Under the pieces are notes generated by a model. The model was not told where the DNA came from and did no database searches. It was given only the letters and a program-made list of their open reading frames with translations. The position numbers and the translations under genes are program-made. From assembly GCA_965652145.1 (NCBI GenBank), contig CBFGTV010000038.1, positions 1-31,401 of the forward strand: DNA of 31,401 nt, read 5' to 3'. Positions 1-8,850 of this stretch are shown here, one piece after another (position 1 is the first letter of the stretch; each line of letters starts with the position of its first letter). Source of the stretch: CBFGTV01 sp965652145 (GTDB taxonomy: Bacteria > Bacillota > Clostridia > Peptostreptococcales > Natronincolaceae).

Positions 1-71
1 ATCTGACTGGGTCTTGGTGCCTGCTGCTTTAGACGTTGTCTCTTGATTTGTTCAATTTTTTCAGAAGGCAT
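1..71 (-). CDS. 5' end of an unidentified gene, cut by the left edge
   Basis: The minus strand is open from an ATG at 71 to the window edge, giving about 23 residues that begin MPSEKIEQIK and are rich in Lys, Arg and Gln. An AGGAG lies 8 nt upstream of this ATG. A second in-frame ATG at 77 would leave only 2 nt to that site, so 71 is the better start. The fragment is too short for a family call. It is probably an N-terminal basic helix of a cytosolic protein, but that is inference. Confidence 0.5.
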   Translation of the reverse strand, partial: MPSEKIEQIKRQRLKQQAPRPSQ

Positions 72-176
72 CGACATCGCTCCTGGAAATTATAATCAGT
101 ACATTTTGTTAAATTATTAGCTATATTTATATTATAAACAAGAATAACCTAATTTTCCATCCTGTAAAGAGCTGAT

Positions 177-208
177 AAAAAAGAGAGGTACCAATGGAAG
201 CCTCTCTT
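177..208 (-). terminator. Intrinsic terminator of the cysteine-rich lipoprotein gene
   Basis: On the minus strand an 8-bp stem, AAGAGAGG / CCTCTCTT, with a 12-nt loop is followed by a run of T residues. It lies 26 nt beyond the stop codon of the upstream minus-strand gene. Confidence 0.8.
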
Positions 209-233
209 AAGGAAAATAGTTGTAATGTTTTTA

Positions 234-902
234 CTATACCAGCTCATTAAGCATGGTAACGACCTTTTTGGCAACGTCACCGGTCAGGCGGCCACAGCGT
301 TCCTTTCTTTCAGGGTCAGTATAGGCACAGCCCTGCACCTCCATGAAATTACCCACTGAATCAGCGCAAAGAACAGAGCCTGCCAGGGTGGTAGGTAATT
401 CCATATCGTTCGGTGCAAATTCCGGGAAGGGGAAATCCTTGTACCACTTCCATAAATCAGCAACAATTTTTTTACCGGTATCGGCATCGGTTAAAACGCC
501 GATGGCCACTGCGGCTCCGCCAAGGGCTCCGCAAAGGGTGCCTAATCCTGCATACCCCCCAGCCGCCAGGGTCATAGATTCTGTAGGAATCTGATTATAG
601 GGGTATCCCTCCAGTTCAGCCAATTCACCGATAATTCCTTCGTAAACTCCGTAACCACATCCTGCTCCCGTTTGATAAGCATCATAGGCCCGCTTGGCCA
701 CCTTATCAGGGTCAAGCTTTATATAGGGAAAGGGCCATTGAGGCTTTTCCACCGTTGCCACATTGGCGGCCGGGCTTGTTTGACCACAGGCAGTTAATAA
801 TCCACCGACGCCCCCTAATACGGCGGCCCCTGCAATGGTGGTGCCCACTCCTTTAATAAAGGCCTTACGACTGATGGTTTGATCACTTAATTTAGTTGAC
901 AT
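234..902 (-). CDS. Exported C_GCAxxG_C_C-type redox lipoprotein
   Basis: The N-terminus has a Tat-like motif (SRKAFIK, residues 11-17), a hydrophobic glycine/alanine stretch and a lipobox ending at Cys39 (LTAC), so the product should be an exported, membrane-anchored lipoprotein. The mature part carries spaced cysteines in small-residue contexts (GAGCGYG, TLCGALGG, LCADS, QGCAYT, ERCGR). This pattern resembles the C_GCAxxG_C_C family, whose members are thought to bind metal or redox groups; no CxxCH heme motif is visible. The start was set at the ATG at 902 because AAGGGG lies 8 nt before it; an upstream in-frame GTG at 911 overlaps the ribosome site. The gene appears monocistronic, with its own terminator. 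The precise redox partner is unknown. Confidence 0.75.
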   Translation of the reverse strand: MSTKLSDQTISRKAFIKGVGTTIAGAAVLGGVGGLLTACGQTSPAANVATVEKPQWPFPYIKLDPDKVAKRAYDAYQTGAGCGYGVYEGIIGELAELEGYPYNQIPTESMTLAAGGYAGLGTLCGALGGAAVAIGVLTDADTGKKIVADLWKWYKDFPFPEFAPNDMELPTTLAGSVLCADSVGNFMEVQGCAYTDPERKERCGRLTGDVAKKVVTMLNELV

Positions 903-1194
903 GATATCCACCCCTTAACAATATAATTGGTAGGATTATTAGTAGTAAAATGATAACTATGACATAACATTAACAATCCCTATATCAATTATATAATAGC
1001 CTACGGATGATTAATAATTAGACTTTTTTATCGACTATAACATATTTTTATGGCTAGATTAAAAAGGGGAAAAGGAAATTTCAAATCAATCGGTCAAAAT
1101 TTCTAATCTAATTCTAATTTTTCTCTAAGGTAACTTTAATACCGGCTGGATATAATCATGACATAAAATAAATAATAAAAAGGAGGAAGTTAAA

Positions 1195-1653
1195 ATGACT
1201 AACCAATTGGAACAAATTGATCTATTAAGAAAACGGGCCAATGTTGGCTATGAAGAAGCCAAGCAGGCCCTGGAACAGGCCCAGGGAAGCTTGGTAGACG
1301 CATTAGTTTATTTAGAAAAGCAAAACAAAATAAAATCAGAGGCAACAGTACAGGGAGCAGGAGTCATTGACCAAGGCTTGGTAACTATTAAAAGGTGGGT
1401 AAAAAAAGGGAACCGAAGCCGATTTATCATTAGAAAAAAGGACGAGGAAATAATTAACCTATCAGTAACCGTTACAGTCATTGCTTCTATTGTCGCACCG
1501 GTAATTCCCATGGTGGGAATTCCCCTGGCTTTAATCACCAATCATCGGATAAAAATTATGAAGCCTAACGGGGAAGAAGCCGGAGTGAATCGAATGATCG
1601 AAAAGGTTTCAGACAAGGTGGTTTCCCTTACAAAAGAAGTTGAGGTAGAATAA
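1195..1653 (+). CDS. UBA-like / DUF4342 domain protein
   Basis: This 152-residue protein has two parts. Residues about 4-42 form a UBA/TS-N-like helical bundle (LLRKRANVGYEEAKQAL, then a second amphipathic helix), the fold also seen at the N-terminus of EF-Ts. Residues about 60-135 match the DUF4342 pattern: a basic segment (KKGNRSRFIIRKKDEE) followed by a hydrophobic hairpin-like stretch (about 88-115) that could insert in a membrane. A perfect AGGAGG precedes the ATG. A TATAAT at 1151-1156 gives a plausible -10 element, but no good -35 is visible. The function of the family is unknown. The gene is monocistronic and ends in a terminator. Confidence 0.85.
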   Translation: MTNQLEQIDLLRKRANVGYEEAKQALEQAQGSLVDALVYLEKQNKIKSEATVQGAGVIDQGLVTIKRWVKKGNRSRFIIRKKDEEIINLSVTVTVIASIVAPVIPMVGIPLALITNHRIKIMKPNGEEAGVNRMIEKVSDKVVSLTKEVEVE

Positions 1654-1657
1654 AGTA

Positions 1658-1695
1658 AAAAAGCGACAGGGAAGGTTGGCCTGCCGCTTTTTTTA
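1658..1695 (+). terminator. Intrinsic terminator of the DUF4342 gene
   Basis: A hairpin with arms AAGCGACAGG and CCTGCCGCTT (one mismatch) around a 9-nt loop is followed by a T-rich run just after the stop codon. Confidence 0.85.
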
Positions 1696-1712
1696 TACGC
1701 TACTATTGATAA

Positions 1713-1741
1713 TTAACATTTCGGGTATGAGAAAATACAAT
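1713..1741 (+). promoter_or_regulatory. Sigma-A-like promoter of the first two-component operon
   Basis: TTAACA (1713-1718), a 17-bp spacer and TACAAT (1736-1741) lie 44 nt before the response-regulator start. A second TATAAT at 1749-1754 may give an alternative start site. Confidence 0.6.
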
Positions 1742-1784
1742 TGTAAGCTATAATAAAAGGAGAAAATCTAAGGGAGGCAAGGGC

Positions 1785-2474
1785 ATGGTAAAAATTTTGG
1801 TCATAGAGGATGAAGTTAAAATTGCAAGATTTCTGCAATTGGAGCTGGAGCATGAGGGATACGAAGTAATAGTAGCCCATGACGGCCCTTCAGGCCTGGA
1901 GGCCGCCTTGAGGGGCGACTGTGACTTGATTTTACTTGACCTGATGCTGCCAGGGCTAAGTGGAATGGAGGTTTGCCGTAGAATTCGAGCCGCCTCAGAG
2001 GTACCTATTATGATGCTTACTGCTAAGGATCAAACGATGGACAAGGTCATTGGATTAGACAGCGGTGCCGACGATTATATTACTAAGCCCTTTGCCATTG
2101 AAGAATTACTCGCAAGAATTAGAGTGATTTTAAAACGAAGATCCTATGGTAAAAATACTGATGTCTTAAAGTTAAATGGGCTGACCATTGATCGTAAGCA
2201 GCATGTTGTAACCTATGAAGGAGATAGGATTGAGCTTACCAAAAGGGAATTTGATTTATTAACCTATCTGATGGAAAATGTCAATATTGTATTGTCACGG
2301 GACCAGATTTTAGAAACGGTATGGGGCTACGATTATTTAGGTGATACCAATGTAGTAGATGTCTATATACGCTATCTAAGGAGTAAAATTGACGAGCAAT
2401 ACCACATCAAATTAATTCATACCGTCAGAGGGGTGGGATATTTAGTAAAAGATGAAGCTACGAACCGGTATTAA
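1785..2474 (+). CDS. OmpR-family response regulator (system 1)
   Basis: The 229-residue product has an N-terminal receiver domain with the acidic pocket E8/D9, phosphoacceptor Asp52, switch Thr79 and Lys101. Residues about 130-225 form the winged-helix DNA-binding domain ending in the usual HTVRGVGYLV signature, so this is a transcription factor controlled by phosphorylation. GGGAGG is correctly placed before the ATG. The 3' end overlaps the kinase gene by 23 nt, a sign of translational coupling, so the kinase encoded next is almost certainly its partner. The target genes cannot be read from the sequence. Inputs of close relatives range from envelope stress to phosphate, so no gene name is given. 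Confidence 0.95.
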   Translation: MVKILVIEDEVKIARFLQLELEHEGYEVIVAHDGPSGLEAALRGDCDLILLDLMLPGLSGMEVCRRIRAASEVPIMMLTAKDQTMDKVIGLDSGADDYITKPFAIEELLARIRVILKRRSYGKNTDVLKLNGLTIDRKQHVVTYEGDRIELTKREFDLLTYLMENVNIVLSRDQILETVWGYDYLGDTNVVDVYIRYLRSKIDEQYHIKLIHTVRGVGYLVKDEATNRY

Positions 2475-3894
2475 GATTATCATTAAGAAGGCAGGCTACA
2501 TTCTTTTTCTATTGGTTAAAACTTTTTTCAGCGGTATAATTGGTATATTGAAGGGAATCAAGAAACGTTTTCGATTTTCAATAACCTTTAAAATTACGGT
2601 GGTTTATGCCTTTCTATTTACTACCCTGTTGTTTTTAATTTCCTTCAGCGTAATAACGGGTTCGGCCTATTTTTTAATGCAGCAGGCCCGGCAGGATCTG
2701 CAAAAAAGCTATCATGAATTTGCCAGAATAATAGAGGAGCGGCCCCATAATTATGAAGCTGCCTTAACAAAGCTAGTGGAATCAAGCGACTTTACCGTAA
2801 ATCTCTTTGATAAAAAGAAAAAATTGATTTTCACCACTAATCCTCAGTACAAAACCCTGTATCAGGGAAAGCCGCAACGGTTTGCCCCATTTTTGGCCTA
2901 TTCAGAGGAAATTATAATCGAAAACCAGCCCCATTTCCTTCAGGGAATAAGGGATGTATCGAATGAACGAATCTATATCGGTATTTTAATGTCATTGCTT
3001 ATTGTCAGTAATGGTATTGCTTTGGTTATTACCCTAATGATGGGGGCCAGGGCCAGTAAAAAAATGCTGAAGCCGATTGAAAAAATGACCAAAACAGCCC
3101 AGCATATATCAGTTAATGCCCTGGATACAAGGCTGGATGTCAGCGGTGCCCAGGATGAGCTGAAGGAGCTGGCAGAGACCTTTAATGAAATGCTGGATCG
3201 AATTGAAGCCTCCTATCGCCTTCAAAATCAATTTGTTTCAGATGCTTCCCACGAACTGAGAACCCCCATTGCAGTTATTCAAGGCTATAGTAATATGCTG
3301 GACCGATGGGGAAAGGAGGACCCAAAGGTATTGTCAGAGTCTATTGAGGCAATTAAAAGCGAATCAGAGGCCATGAAGGATCTGATTGAAAAGCTGCTTT
3401 TTTTGGCCAGGGCCGATAAAAACCTTGAGATTTTGGTCAAGGAAGACTTTTCATTGGATGGGTTAATTGATGAGGTCATCAGGGATACCCGCCTTATCGA
3501 TTCATCGAAGCATCAAATTTTATGTGAAGTGAATGACCCGGCGACCCTTAATGGCGACCGAAAATCCATTAAGCAGCTGCTGCGTATTTTAATTGATAAT
3601 AGCTTGAAATTTACCCCTCCGGGGGGCAGGATCACTATTAATCTTATAAAAAGCAGAAAACAGGCAGTTATTGAAATTATTGATACGGGAATTGGTATTG
3701 CCCAGGAAGACCTGCCCCATATATTTGAAAGATTTTATCGGGCAGACAAATCCCGAACAAAGGAAATGGGGGGCCAGGGTCTTGGATTATCCATAGCTAA
3801 ATGGATTATTCACCATCATGGAGGGAAAATATCGGTGGAGAGTAAGCTCCAGGTGGGAACTAAAATTAAAATACTTCTGCCTATTCAAGCATAG
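2452..3894 (+). CDS. Membrane sensor histidine kinase (system 1)
   Basis: The 480-residue kinase has an unusual 43-residue basic/hydrophobic N-terminal extension, then a membrane segment (about 44-76), an extracytoplasmic sensor loop of about 100 residues, a second membrane segment (about 174-198) and a HAMP linker. The dimerisation/phosphoacceptor helix contains SHELRTP with His267. The ATPase domain shows the N box (IDNSLKF), the DTGIGI G1 box and the GQGLGLS G2 box, so it looks fully active. The ATG lies inside the regulator gene (23-nt overlap) with only a weak ribosome site, which points to translational coupling. The transcript ends in a 12-bp hairpin that contains this gene's stop codon. 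The signal sensed is unknown. Confidence 0.95.
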   Translation: MKLRTGIKIIIKKAGYILFLLVKTFFSGIIGILKGIKKRFRFSITFKITVVYAFLFTTLLFLISFSVITGSAYFLMQQARQDLQKSYHEFARIIEERPHNYEAALTKLVESSDFTVNLFDKKKKLIFTTNPQYKTLYQGKPQRFAPFLAYSEEIIIENQPHFLQGIRDVSNERIYIGILMSLLIVSNGIALVITLMMGARASKKMLKPIEKMTKTAQHISVNALDTRLDVSGAQDELKELAETFNEMLDRIEASYRLQNQFVSDASHELRTPIAVIQGYSNMLDRWGKEDPKVLSESIEAIKSESEAMKDLIEKLLFLARADKNLEILVKEDFSLDGLIDEVIRDTRLIDSSKHQILCEVNDPATLNGDRKSIKQLLRILIDNSLKFTPPGGRITINLIKSRKQAVIEIIDTGIGIAQEDLPHIFERFYRADKSRTKEMGGQGLGLSIAKWIIHHHGGKISVESKLQVGTKIKILLPIQA

Positions 3895-3928
3895 AAGCCA
3901 TAGTGATTGGCTTCTATGCTTGTTTTTA
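3889..3928 (+). terminator. Strong terminator of two-component operon 1
   Basis: A perfect 12-bp stem (GCATAGAAGCCA / TGGCTTCTATGC, 7-nt loop) is followed by TTGTTTTTA. The 5' arm contains the last codons and TAG stop of the kinase gene. Confidence 0.95.
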
Positions 3929-3945
3929 TTTAGGTATTCCTATGA

Positions 3946-3964
3946 TTTAAGAAATATTTAAGAA
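3946..3964 (+). repeat. TTTAAGAA direct repeat with 11-bp period
   Basis: TTTAAGAA occurs at 3946-3953 and again at 3957-3964. One-helical-turn direct repeats are the usual binding pattern of OmpR/PhoP-family regulators. The repeat lies in the 254-bp gap between the two two-component operons, upstream of kinase 2, so autoregulation or cross-regulation is a reasonable guess. A TATAAT at 4071-4076 may be the -10 of operon 2. Confidence 0.4.
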
Positions 3965-4148
3965 TTTGTTTATAGGGAGTATAGAATCCCTCTGTAAAAT
4001 TAAACTAAATACAAATAACAGTGACGGTTGAATCGGCGGGAAAAGGATTTTATCAATGCTTTATTTACGATATAATTGGTATATCACAGTTTTCTTATGG
4101 GAGATCAGCCCAGGGATGCGAACATCGAATAAGAGCTAGGAGGCAATT

Positions 4149-5600
4149 ATGTCTATTAAAGATAGGTTAAGATTATCGTATTTGGCAATGCTGGTGATAC
4201 CAATTATTTTAACCCTTGTAGTTAGTGGTTTGGCAGGCCGATATTATACCGGTGACATGCTTAAGTCTTTAGGTGGAGAATATCCTATTAATCCTCTAAA
4301 TGATGCCCTCACCGAGAGAAACAGACTATTTGCGGAAATCAAACAGACCTCACTGTTGAATCCTGAAAAATTGGTAGACAAGAATTTTCTTAGCCGCCTG
4401 GAAGAGCGGTTTATTATCTTTGATTCAGGAGTAATTATTCGACGGGAAAAGGAAATTATTTATTCTAGTCCCATGCTGGAGGGCTTCAATTATGAGGAGT
4501 ATCTTCCTAAATTCGGAGAATACATGGAAGACATCATGGTTCCCCTCCATGGAAAACGCAAGGAATTACTCATTAACCAACACGACTTCTATTTTTCTGA
4601 CCACACCAAGGGCACTCTTTTTTGGGTAATGAACATTAAACCTCTAAAAAGGGCCTTTCAGCAGATTACAGCCACCATGACCATCTTTGTGATGGGAATA
4701 CTGTTTTTAACCAATGTAGCCCTGACCTATTTAGTATCTGGAAGCATCATCCGCCCCCTCAACAGACTGAAGGCCTCGGCCTATGAAATTAAGGAGGGAA
4801 ACCTGGATTTCCAGATAAAGGATGATTCTAAGGATGAAATTGGAGAGCTGAATCGGGCCTTTGAAGAGATGCGGGCCAGGCTAAAGCACTCCCTTGACAA
4901 ACAAATACAATATGAGAATAATCGAAAAGAATTGATTTCTAATATATCCCATGATTTAAAGACCCCTATTACCAGCATCAAGGGCTATATTGAAGGTATT
5001 CGGGATGGTGTGGCCGATACTCCCGAAAAAATGGAAAAATATATTAATACCATTTACAATAAGGCAGTAGATATTGATCGTTTAATTGACGAGCTATTTC
5101 TATATTCTAAGCTTGATTTAAACCGGCTGCCCCTGAATCTAACCCTGATTTCTCTAGGGAAGTATTTAGACGATATTATTGAGGAGCTGCGCTTTGATCT
5201 GGAAAAACAGCAGCTGCTTATTGATTATATACACCCAGAGGAAAGTGTTGAAGTAATGGCCGATGGTAAGCAGTTAAAACGGGTTATGGTCAACATTATA
5301 GAAAATGCCGTAAAGTATATGGATAAACCAAATGGCAGGGTCATGGTCAGACTTGATGTTGAGGGTGATGAGGTGATTGTGGCAGTAAAGGACAACGGAA
5401 TGGGTATTCCAGAGGATGCCCTACCCTTTATATTTGATCGATTTTACCGAACCGATCCCTCAAGAAACAAACAAACCGGTGGAAGTGGCTTGGGGTTGGC
5501 CATTGCCAAACGGATTATTGAAGAGCATGGAGGCCAAATGAAGGCTGAAAGCGTCTTAGGTGAAGGAACAACAATCTACTTTACCCTTAAAAAACGATAG
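4149..5600 (+). CDS. Membrane sensor histidine kinase (system 2)
   Basis: The 483-residue protein has a first membrane segment at about 10-30, an extracytoplasmic region of about 140 residues, a second membrane segment at about 173-198 and a HAMP domain (about 200-250). The phosphoacceptor motif SHDLKTP contains His268. The C-terminal ATPase domain keeps the N box (IIENAVKY), the DNGMGIP G1 box and the GGSGLGLAIAK G2 box. AGGAGG precedes the ATG. The cognate regulator gene starts 11 nt after this stop. The order kinase-then-regulator is the reverse of system 1. The sensor loop is not similar by eye to that of kinase 1, so the signals probably differ. Confidence 0.95.
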   Translation: MSIKDRLRLSYLAMLVIPIILTLVVSGLAGRYYTGDMLKSLGGEYPINPLNDALTERNRLFAEIKQTSLLNPEKLVDKNFLSRLEERFIIFDSGVIIRREKEIIYSSPMLEGFNYEEYLPKFGEYMEDIMVPLHGKRKELLINQHDFYFSDHTKGTLFWVMNIKPLKRAFQQITATMTIFVMGILFLTNVALTYLVSGSIIRPLNRLKASAYEIKEGNLDFQIKDDSKDEIGELNRAFEEMRARLKHSLDKQIQYENNRKELISNISHDLKTPITSIKGYIEGIRDGVADTPEKMEKYINTIYNKAVDIDRLIDELFLYSKLDLNRLPLNLTLISLGKYLDDIIEELRFDLEKQQLLIDYIHPEESVEVMADGKQLKRVMVNIIENAVKYMDKPNGRVMVRLDVEGDEVIVAVKDNGMGIPEDALPFIFDRFYRTDPSRNKQTGGSGLGLAIAKRIIEEHGGQMKAESVLGEGTTIYFTLKKR

Positions 5601-5611
5601 GTGGTGTGGCT

Positions 5612-6301
5612 ATGAAAAAGATACTGATTATAGAGGATGATATCAGCATTGCTGAGCTACAAAGAGATTATTTAGACATTAGCGGCTTTGAGGTTACAAT
5701 AGAAACCGATGGCGAGAAGGGCCTAAAACGGGCCCAAGAGGAGGATTACGATCTGATCATATTAGATTTAATGCTGCCCAGGGTAGATGGCTTTGAAATC
5801 TGTCGTCAAATTAGAAACAACAAAAATACCCCCATATTAATGGTTTCGGCGAAAAAAGAGGATGTCGATAAAATTCGAGGCCTGGGGCTGGGAGCCGATG
5901 ACTATATGACAAAACCCTTTAGCCCCAGCGAGCTGGTGGCCAGGGTAAAGGCCCATTTAATGAGATATGATCGTTTGACGGGAAAAAAAGAGTCAGCCAA
6001 TGATATTATTGAAATAAGAGGCCTTACGGTGGATAAGTCGGCCCGAAGAGTGTATATTAATGGAACAGAGGTCACCCTGACCTCCAAGGAGTTTGATCTT
6101 CTACTATTTTTGGCTTCTAATCCCAACCACGTATTTACCAAGGAGGAGCTGTTTGAGAAGATTTGGGGACTAGATTCCCTGGGAAATATTACAACTGTAA
6201 CGGTGCATATTCGAAAGCTGCGGGAAAAAATTGAAGTTGACCCCTCTAACCCTCAGTATATTGAAACCATCTGGGGGGTAGGCTATCGATTTGAAGTATA
6301 A
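5612..6301 (+). CDS. OmpR-family response regulator (system 2)
   Basis: The 229-residue regulator has acidic residues E8, D9 and D10, phosphoacceptor Asp52, Ser79 in place of the more common Thr, and Lys101. Its C-terminal winged helix ends in ETIWGVGYRFE. The start was set at the ATG at 5612 (MKKILIIEDD) because AGGTGG sits about 7 nt upstream; an in-frame GTG at 5606 has poor spacing. It is cotranscribed with kinase 2 and followed by a terminator. The ABC exporter genes begin 90 bp downstream with their own promoter and are a plausible target, by analogy with other two-component/ABC exporter neighbourhoods. That link is inference. Confidence 0.95.
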   Translation: MKKILIIEDDISIAELQRDYLDISGFEVTIETDGEKGLKRAQEEDYDLIILDLMLPRVDGFEICRQIRNNKNTPILMVSAKKEDVDKIRGLGLGADDYMTKPFSPSELVARVKAHLMRYDRLTGKKESANDIIEIRGLTVDKSARRVYINGTEVTLTSKEFDLLLFLASNPNHVFTKEELFEKIWGLDSLGNITTVTVHIRKLREKIEVDPSNPQYIETIWGVGYRFEV

Positions 6302-6309
6302 CTATAATG

Positions 6310-6335
6310 GAGTCCCTTAATGGGGCTCTTTTGCT
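6310..6335 (+). terminator. Terminator after two-component operon 2
   Basis: A 7-bp stem, GAGTCCC / GGGGCTC (one T-G wobble), with a 5-nt loop is followed by TTTTGCTTT. The T tract runs into the -35 of the next promoter. Confidence 0.75.
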
Positions 6336-6359
6336 TTATACAGGTGTAAGTGCTATAAT
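6331..6359 (+). promoter_or_regulatory. Extended -10 promoter of the ABC exporter operon
   Basis: TTGCTT (6331-6336) and TATAAT (6354-6359) are separated by 17 bp, and TGC just before the -10 gives an extended -10 element. The start codon follows 31 nt later with AAGGAG in between. Confidence 0.75.
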
Positions 6360-6390
6360 ATAGCCATATATCGTCTAAGGAGCTGATAAA

Positions 6391-7176
6391 ATGCAACAGG
6401 CGGAACCCATTATTGAAATTAAGGGGCTCACCATGAGCTATGGCAGCAAGGAAGTATTAAAGGGGATTGATTTAGAAATTTATCGGGGGCAGATTATTGG
6501 CTATATTGGCCCCAACGGCGCAGGAAAAAGTACAACGGTTAAAATTATGCTGGGCATGGTAACGGGCTATGGCGGGCAGATTAAAATATTCCAAAAGGAC
6601 ATAGCCCAGGAACCAACCGAGTATAAATATAAAATTGGTTATGTACCAGAGACCACAGAAATCTATGACAGTCTAACGGCCCAGGAATATTTGCATTTTG
6701 TAGGGGAGCTATATGGCCTTACAACCCAGGAGATCGATAAAAGGGCCATAAAAATGATGAGCTTGTTTGGTATAGAAGGGGTATATCAGGCCAGAATCAG
6801 CTCCTATTCAAAGGGAATGAAGCAAAAGCTGCTAATTATTGCTAGTATGCTGCATAATCCTGATATTTTGTTTTTAGATGAGCCCTTAAGTGGTCTTGAT
6901 GCCAATAGCGTTATGATATTCAAGGAAATTCTGACTGCCCTGGCTGCCCAGGGTAAGACAATCTTTTATTCCTCGCATATCATGGAAGTTGTTGAAAAAA
7001 TCAGCAGTCGAATTATACTTATCAACAATGGGAAAATTGCTGCAGACGGAACCTTTGAAGAGCTGAAGGCCATGAGTATGGAAGGTTCTTTAGAGGAAAT
7101 CTTTAATCAGCTGACCGGCTTTAACCAGCATCGGCAAATTGCAGAGGAATTTGTCTCAACCATACAAGGGGGCTAG
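6391..7176 (+). CDS. ABC exporter ATP-binding protein
   Basis: This 261-residue ATPase carries Walker A (GPNGAGKST, residues 40-48), an ABC signature in the variant form SYSKGMKQK (about 139-147), Walker B with the catalytic glutamate (FLDEP, Asp163/Glu164), the D-loop GLD and the switch His in SSHIME. The C-terminal GSLEEIFNQLTG tail is usual for ABC-2-type exporters that act on peptides, lipids or drugs. The permease gene starts 3 nt after its stop, so the two form one transporter in the cytoplasmic membrane. The substrate is not evident; resistance to an envelope-active compound is one option given the upstream two-component systems. Confidence 0.93.
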   Translation: MQQAEPIIEIKGLTMSYGSKEVLKGIDLEIYRGQIIGYIGPNGAGKSTTVKIMLGMVTGYGGQIKIFQKDIAQEPTEYKYKIGYVPETTEIYDSLTAQEYLHFVGELYGLTTQEIDKRAIKMMSLFGIEGVYQARISSYSKGMKQKLLIIASMLHNPDILFLDEPLSGLDANSVMIFKEILTALAAQGKTIFYSSHIMEVVEKISSRIILINNGKIAADGTFEELKAMSMEGSLEEIFNQLTGFNQHRQIAEEFVSTIQGG

Positions 7177-7179
7177 GCT

Positions 7180-8844
7180 ATGAATGAATTTAAGATCCTG
7201 AGGCTGTTAGATTTAATTCAGGGGCTTTATCGGAGCCTTGGTGTAGATTATCCCGTCATGCGAAAAATATTAAAGCTAAAGCTGCTGATGGATGAACGGC
7301 GTGTTCCTACCATATTAAAACAAAACAATAATAAGGCTCAGGGAAACCTGTTTAAAAAATCCCTTCTGGTGTATGGGATTACGGGCTTGTTTCTAGCCAT
7401 CTTTATTCCCTTGCCCTTTCCGTTATTCTATAAGATGAATCTAGTCTTTGGTATGTTAATTTTTATGGTGATGTCAGTTATGGTGTCTGACTATTCCTCG
7501 GTACTATTAGATATACAAGAGAAGAACATCTTACTGCCCAAACCGGTGAATTTAAAGACCATTAACGCCGCCAAGGTAACCCATATCATCTTTTATCTTT
7601 CTACCATCTTAATGGTAATGGCAGGCCCCAGTCTGGTATTTGGCAGTATTCGCTATGGCCTGGCCTTCGGCCTGATTTATTTGATAGAGCTGATGTTAAT
7701 TCTGGGACTGGTTATTTTTCTCACAGCCATACTGTATTTTTTTGTACTTCAGTTCTTTGATGGTGAACGGCTAAAGGATATGATCAACTTCTTTCAAATA
7801 ATCCTTGCTGTGGCCATGATGCTGGTTTATCAATTAATTGGCAGGGTTTTTGAATTTGTTAGCTTTGATGTAACCTTCATACCTAAATGGTGGAGCTACC
7901 TATTGCCTTCCACCTGGTTTGCGGCCCCCTTCATGATTTTCATCGAGGGTCAGCAGGAGCCTCATTTTATCGCCATGTCCCTTATGGCCCTGGTGGTTCC
8001 CCTGGTTCTTTTAGTCTGTTATCTTAAGGGAATTGCTCCCTATTTTGAAAGAAATCTTCAAAAACTAAATAACCATGGCGGAAAAAAGCCCAACAAAAAA
8101 ATTAATCAAAAATGGGGTATTGCCAAGATAATTCGAAATCCTGTCGAGAGAAGCAGCTATGGTTTTTCCAAAGCAGTTCTGAAAAGTGAACGGAGTCTGA
8201 AGCTAAAACTATACCCTAATCTGGCCTTTTCAGTGATGGCACCCCTGATTATTTTCATAAGACCATTAACTGAAAGCAGCTCCTTTTCCCAACTAAAGCA
8301 GGAAATTACCAATGGAAGGCATTATCTGTTTGCCTATGTTTCAATCATGCTCCTGGGCAGCTGTCTTGCGCTGCTTCATACCAGTGAAAGACCCCAGGGG
8401 GCCTGGCTTTATCGGGTTTTGCCCGTTGAAAAACCGGGGGATGTTGTCAAGGGAGCCCTAGAGGCCTTCTTCATTAAAATGCTGTTACCGCCATTTTTAT
8501 TGATATGCCTTTTATATACGGTTTTTTACGGATTGCCGGTTATCCCCCAGCTAATGGTGCTGCTTTTAAACCTGGTATTACTGCTGATGATTATCTTTAA
8601 CCGCAGTCATAAAAGCCTTCCCTTCAGCAACGATTTTGAATATATCAAGCACAGTGGTGCTACTGTTTTTCTGATGATAATGCCTTTTTGCGGCTTGTCG
8701 GCAGCAATCCATTGGTTTTTCATCGACAAGGGATACCCCTTGAGTATCTATATGGCCCTGATCCTGCTTTCTACTTATATATTGTGGAACAGAAGCTTTC
8801 GCTTTACCTGGCAGGATTTAATGGCAGATCAGAATGAAGTATAA
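7180..8844 (+). CDS. ABC exporter permease, large ABC-2-like membrane protein
   Basis: The 554-residue protein has about 12-13 hydrophobic segments. Roughly seven lie in the first 290 residues, then a basic cytosolic stretch of about 60 residues rich in Lys and Asn (about 295-350), then the remainder. This size suggests a full-length permease rather than the half-size permeases paired with many such ATPases. The start ATG lies 3 nt after the ATPase stop, preceded by GGGGG within that gene's end. No substrate-specific motif is recognised. A bidirectional terminator follows. The pairing with the ATPase is secure; the transported molecule is unknown. Confidence 0.85.
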   Translation: MNEFKILRLLDLIQGLYRSLGVDYPVMRKILKLKLLMDERRVPTILKQNNNKAQGNLFKKSLLVYGITGLFLAIFIPLPFPLFYKMNLVFGMLIFMVMSVMVSDYSSVLLDIQEKNILLPKPVNLKTINAAKVTHIIFYLSTILMVMAGPSLVFGSIRYGLAFGLIYLIELMLILGLVIFLTAILYFFVLQFFDGERLKDMINFFQIILAVAMMLVYQLIGRVFEFVSFDVTFIPKWWSYLLPSTWFAAPFMIFIEGQQEPHFIAMSLMALVVPLVLLVCYLKGIAPYFERNLQKLNNHGGKKPNKKINQKWGIAKIIRNPVERSSYGFSKAVLKSERSLKLKLYPNLAFSVMAPLIIFIRPLTESSSFSQLKQEITNGRHYLFAYVSIMLLGSCLALLHTSERPQGAWLYRVLPVEKPGDVVKGALEAFFIKMLLPPFLLICLLYTVFYGLPVIPQLMVLLLNLVLLLMIIFNRSHKSLPFSNDFEYIKHSGATVFLMIMPFCGLSAAIHWFFIDKGYPLSIYMALILLSTYILWNRSFRFTWQDLMADQNEV

Positions 8845-8850
8845 ATAAGC

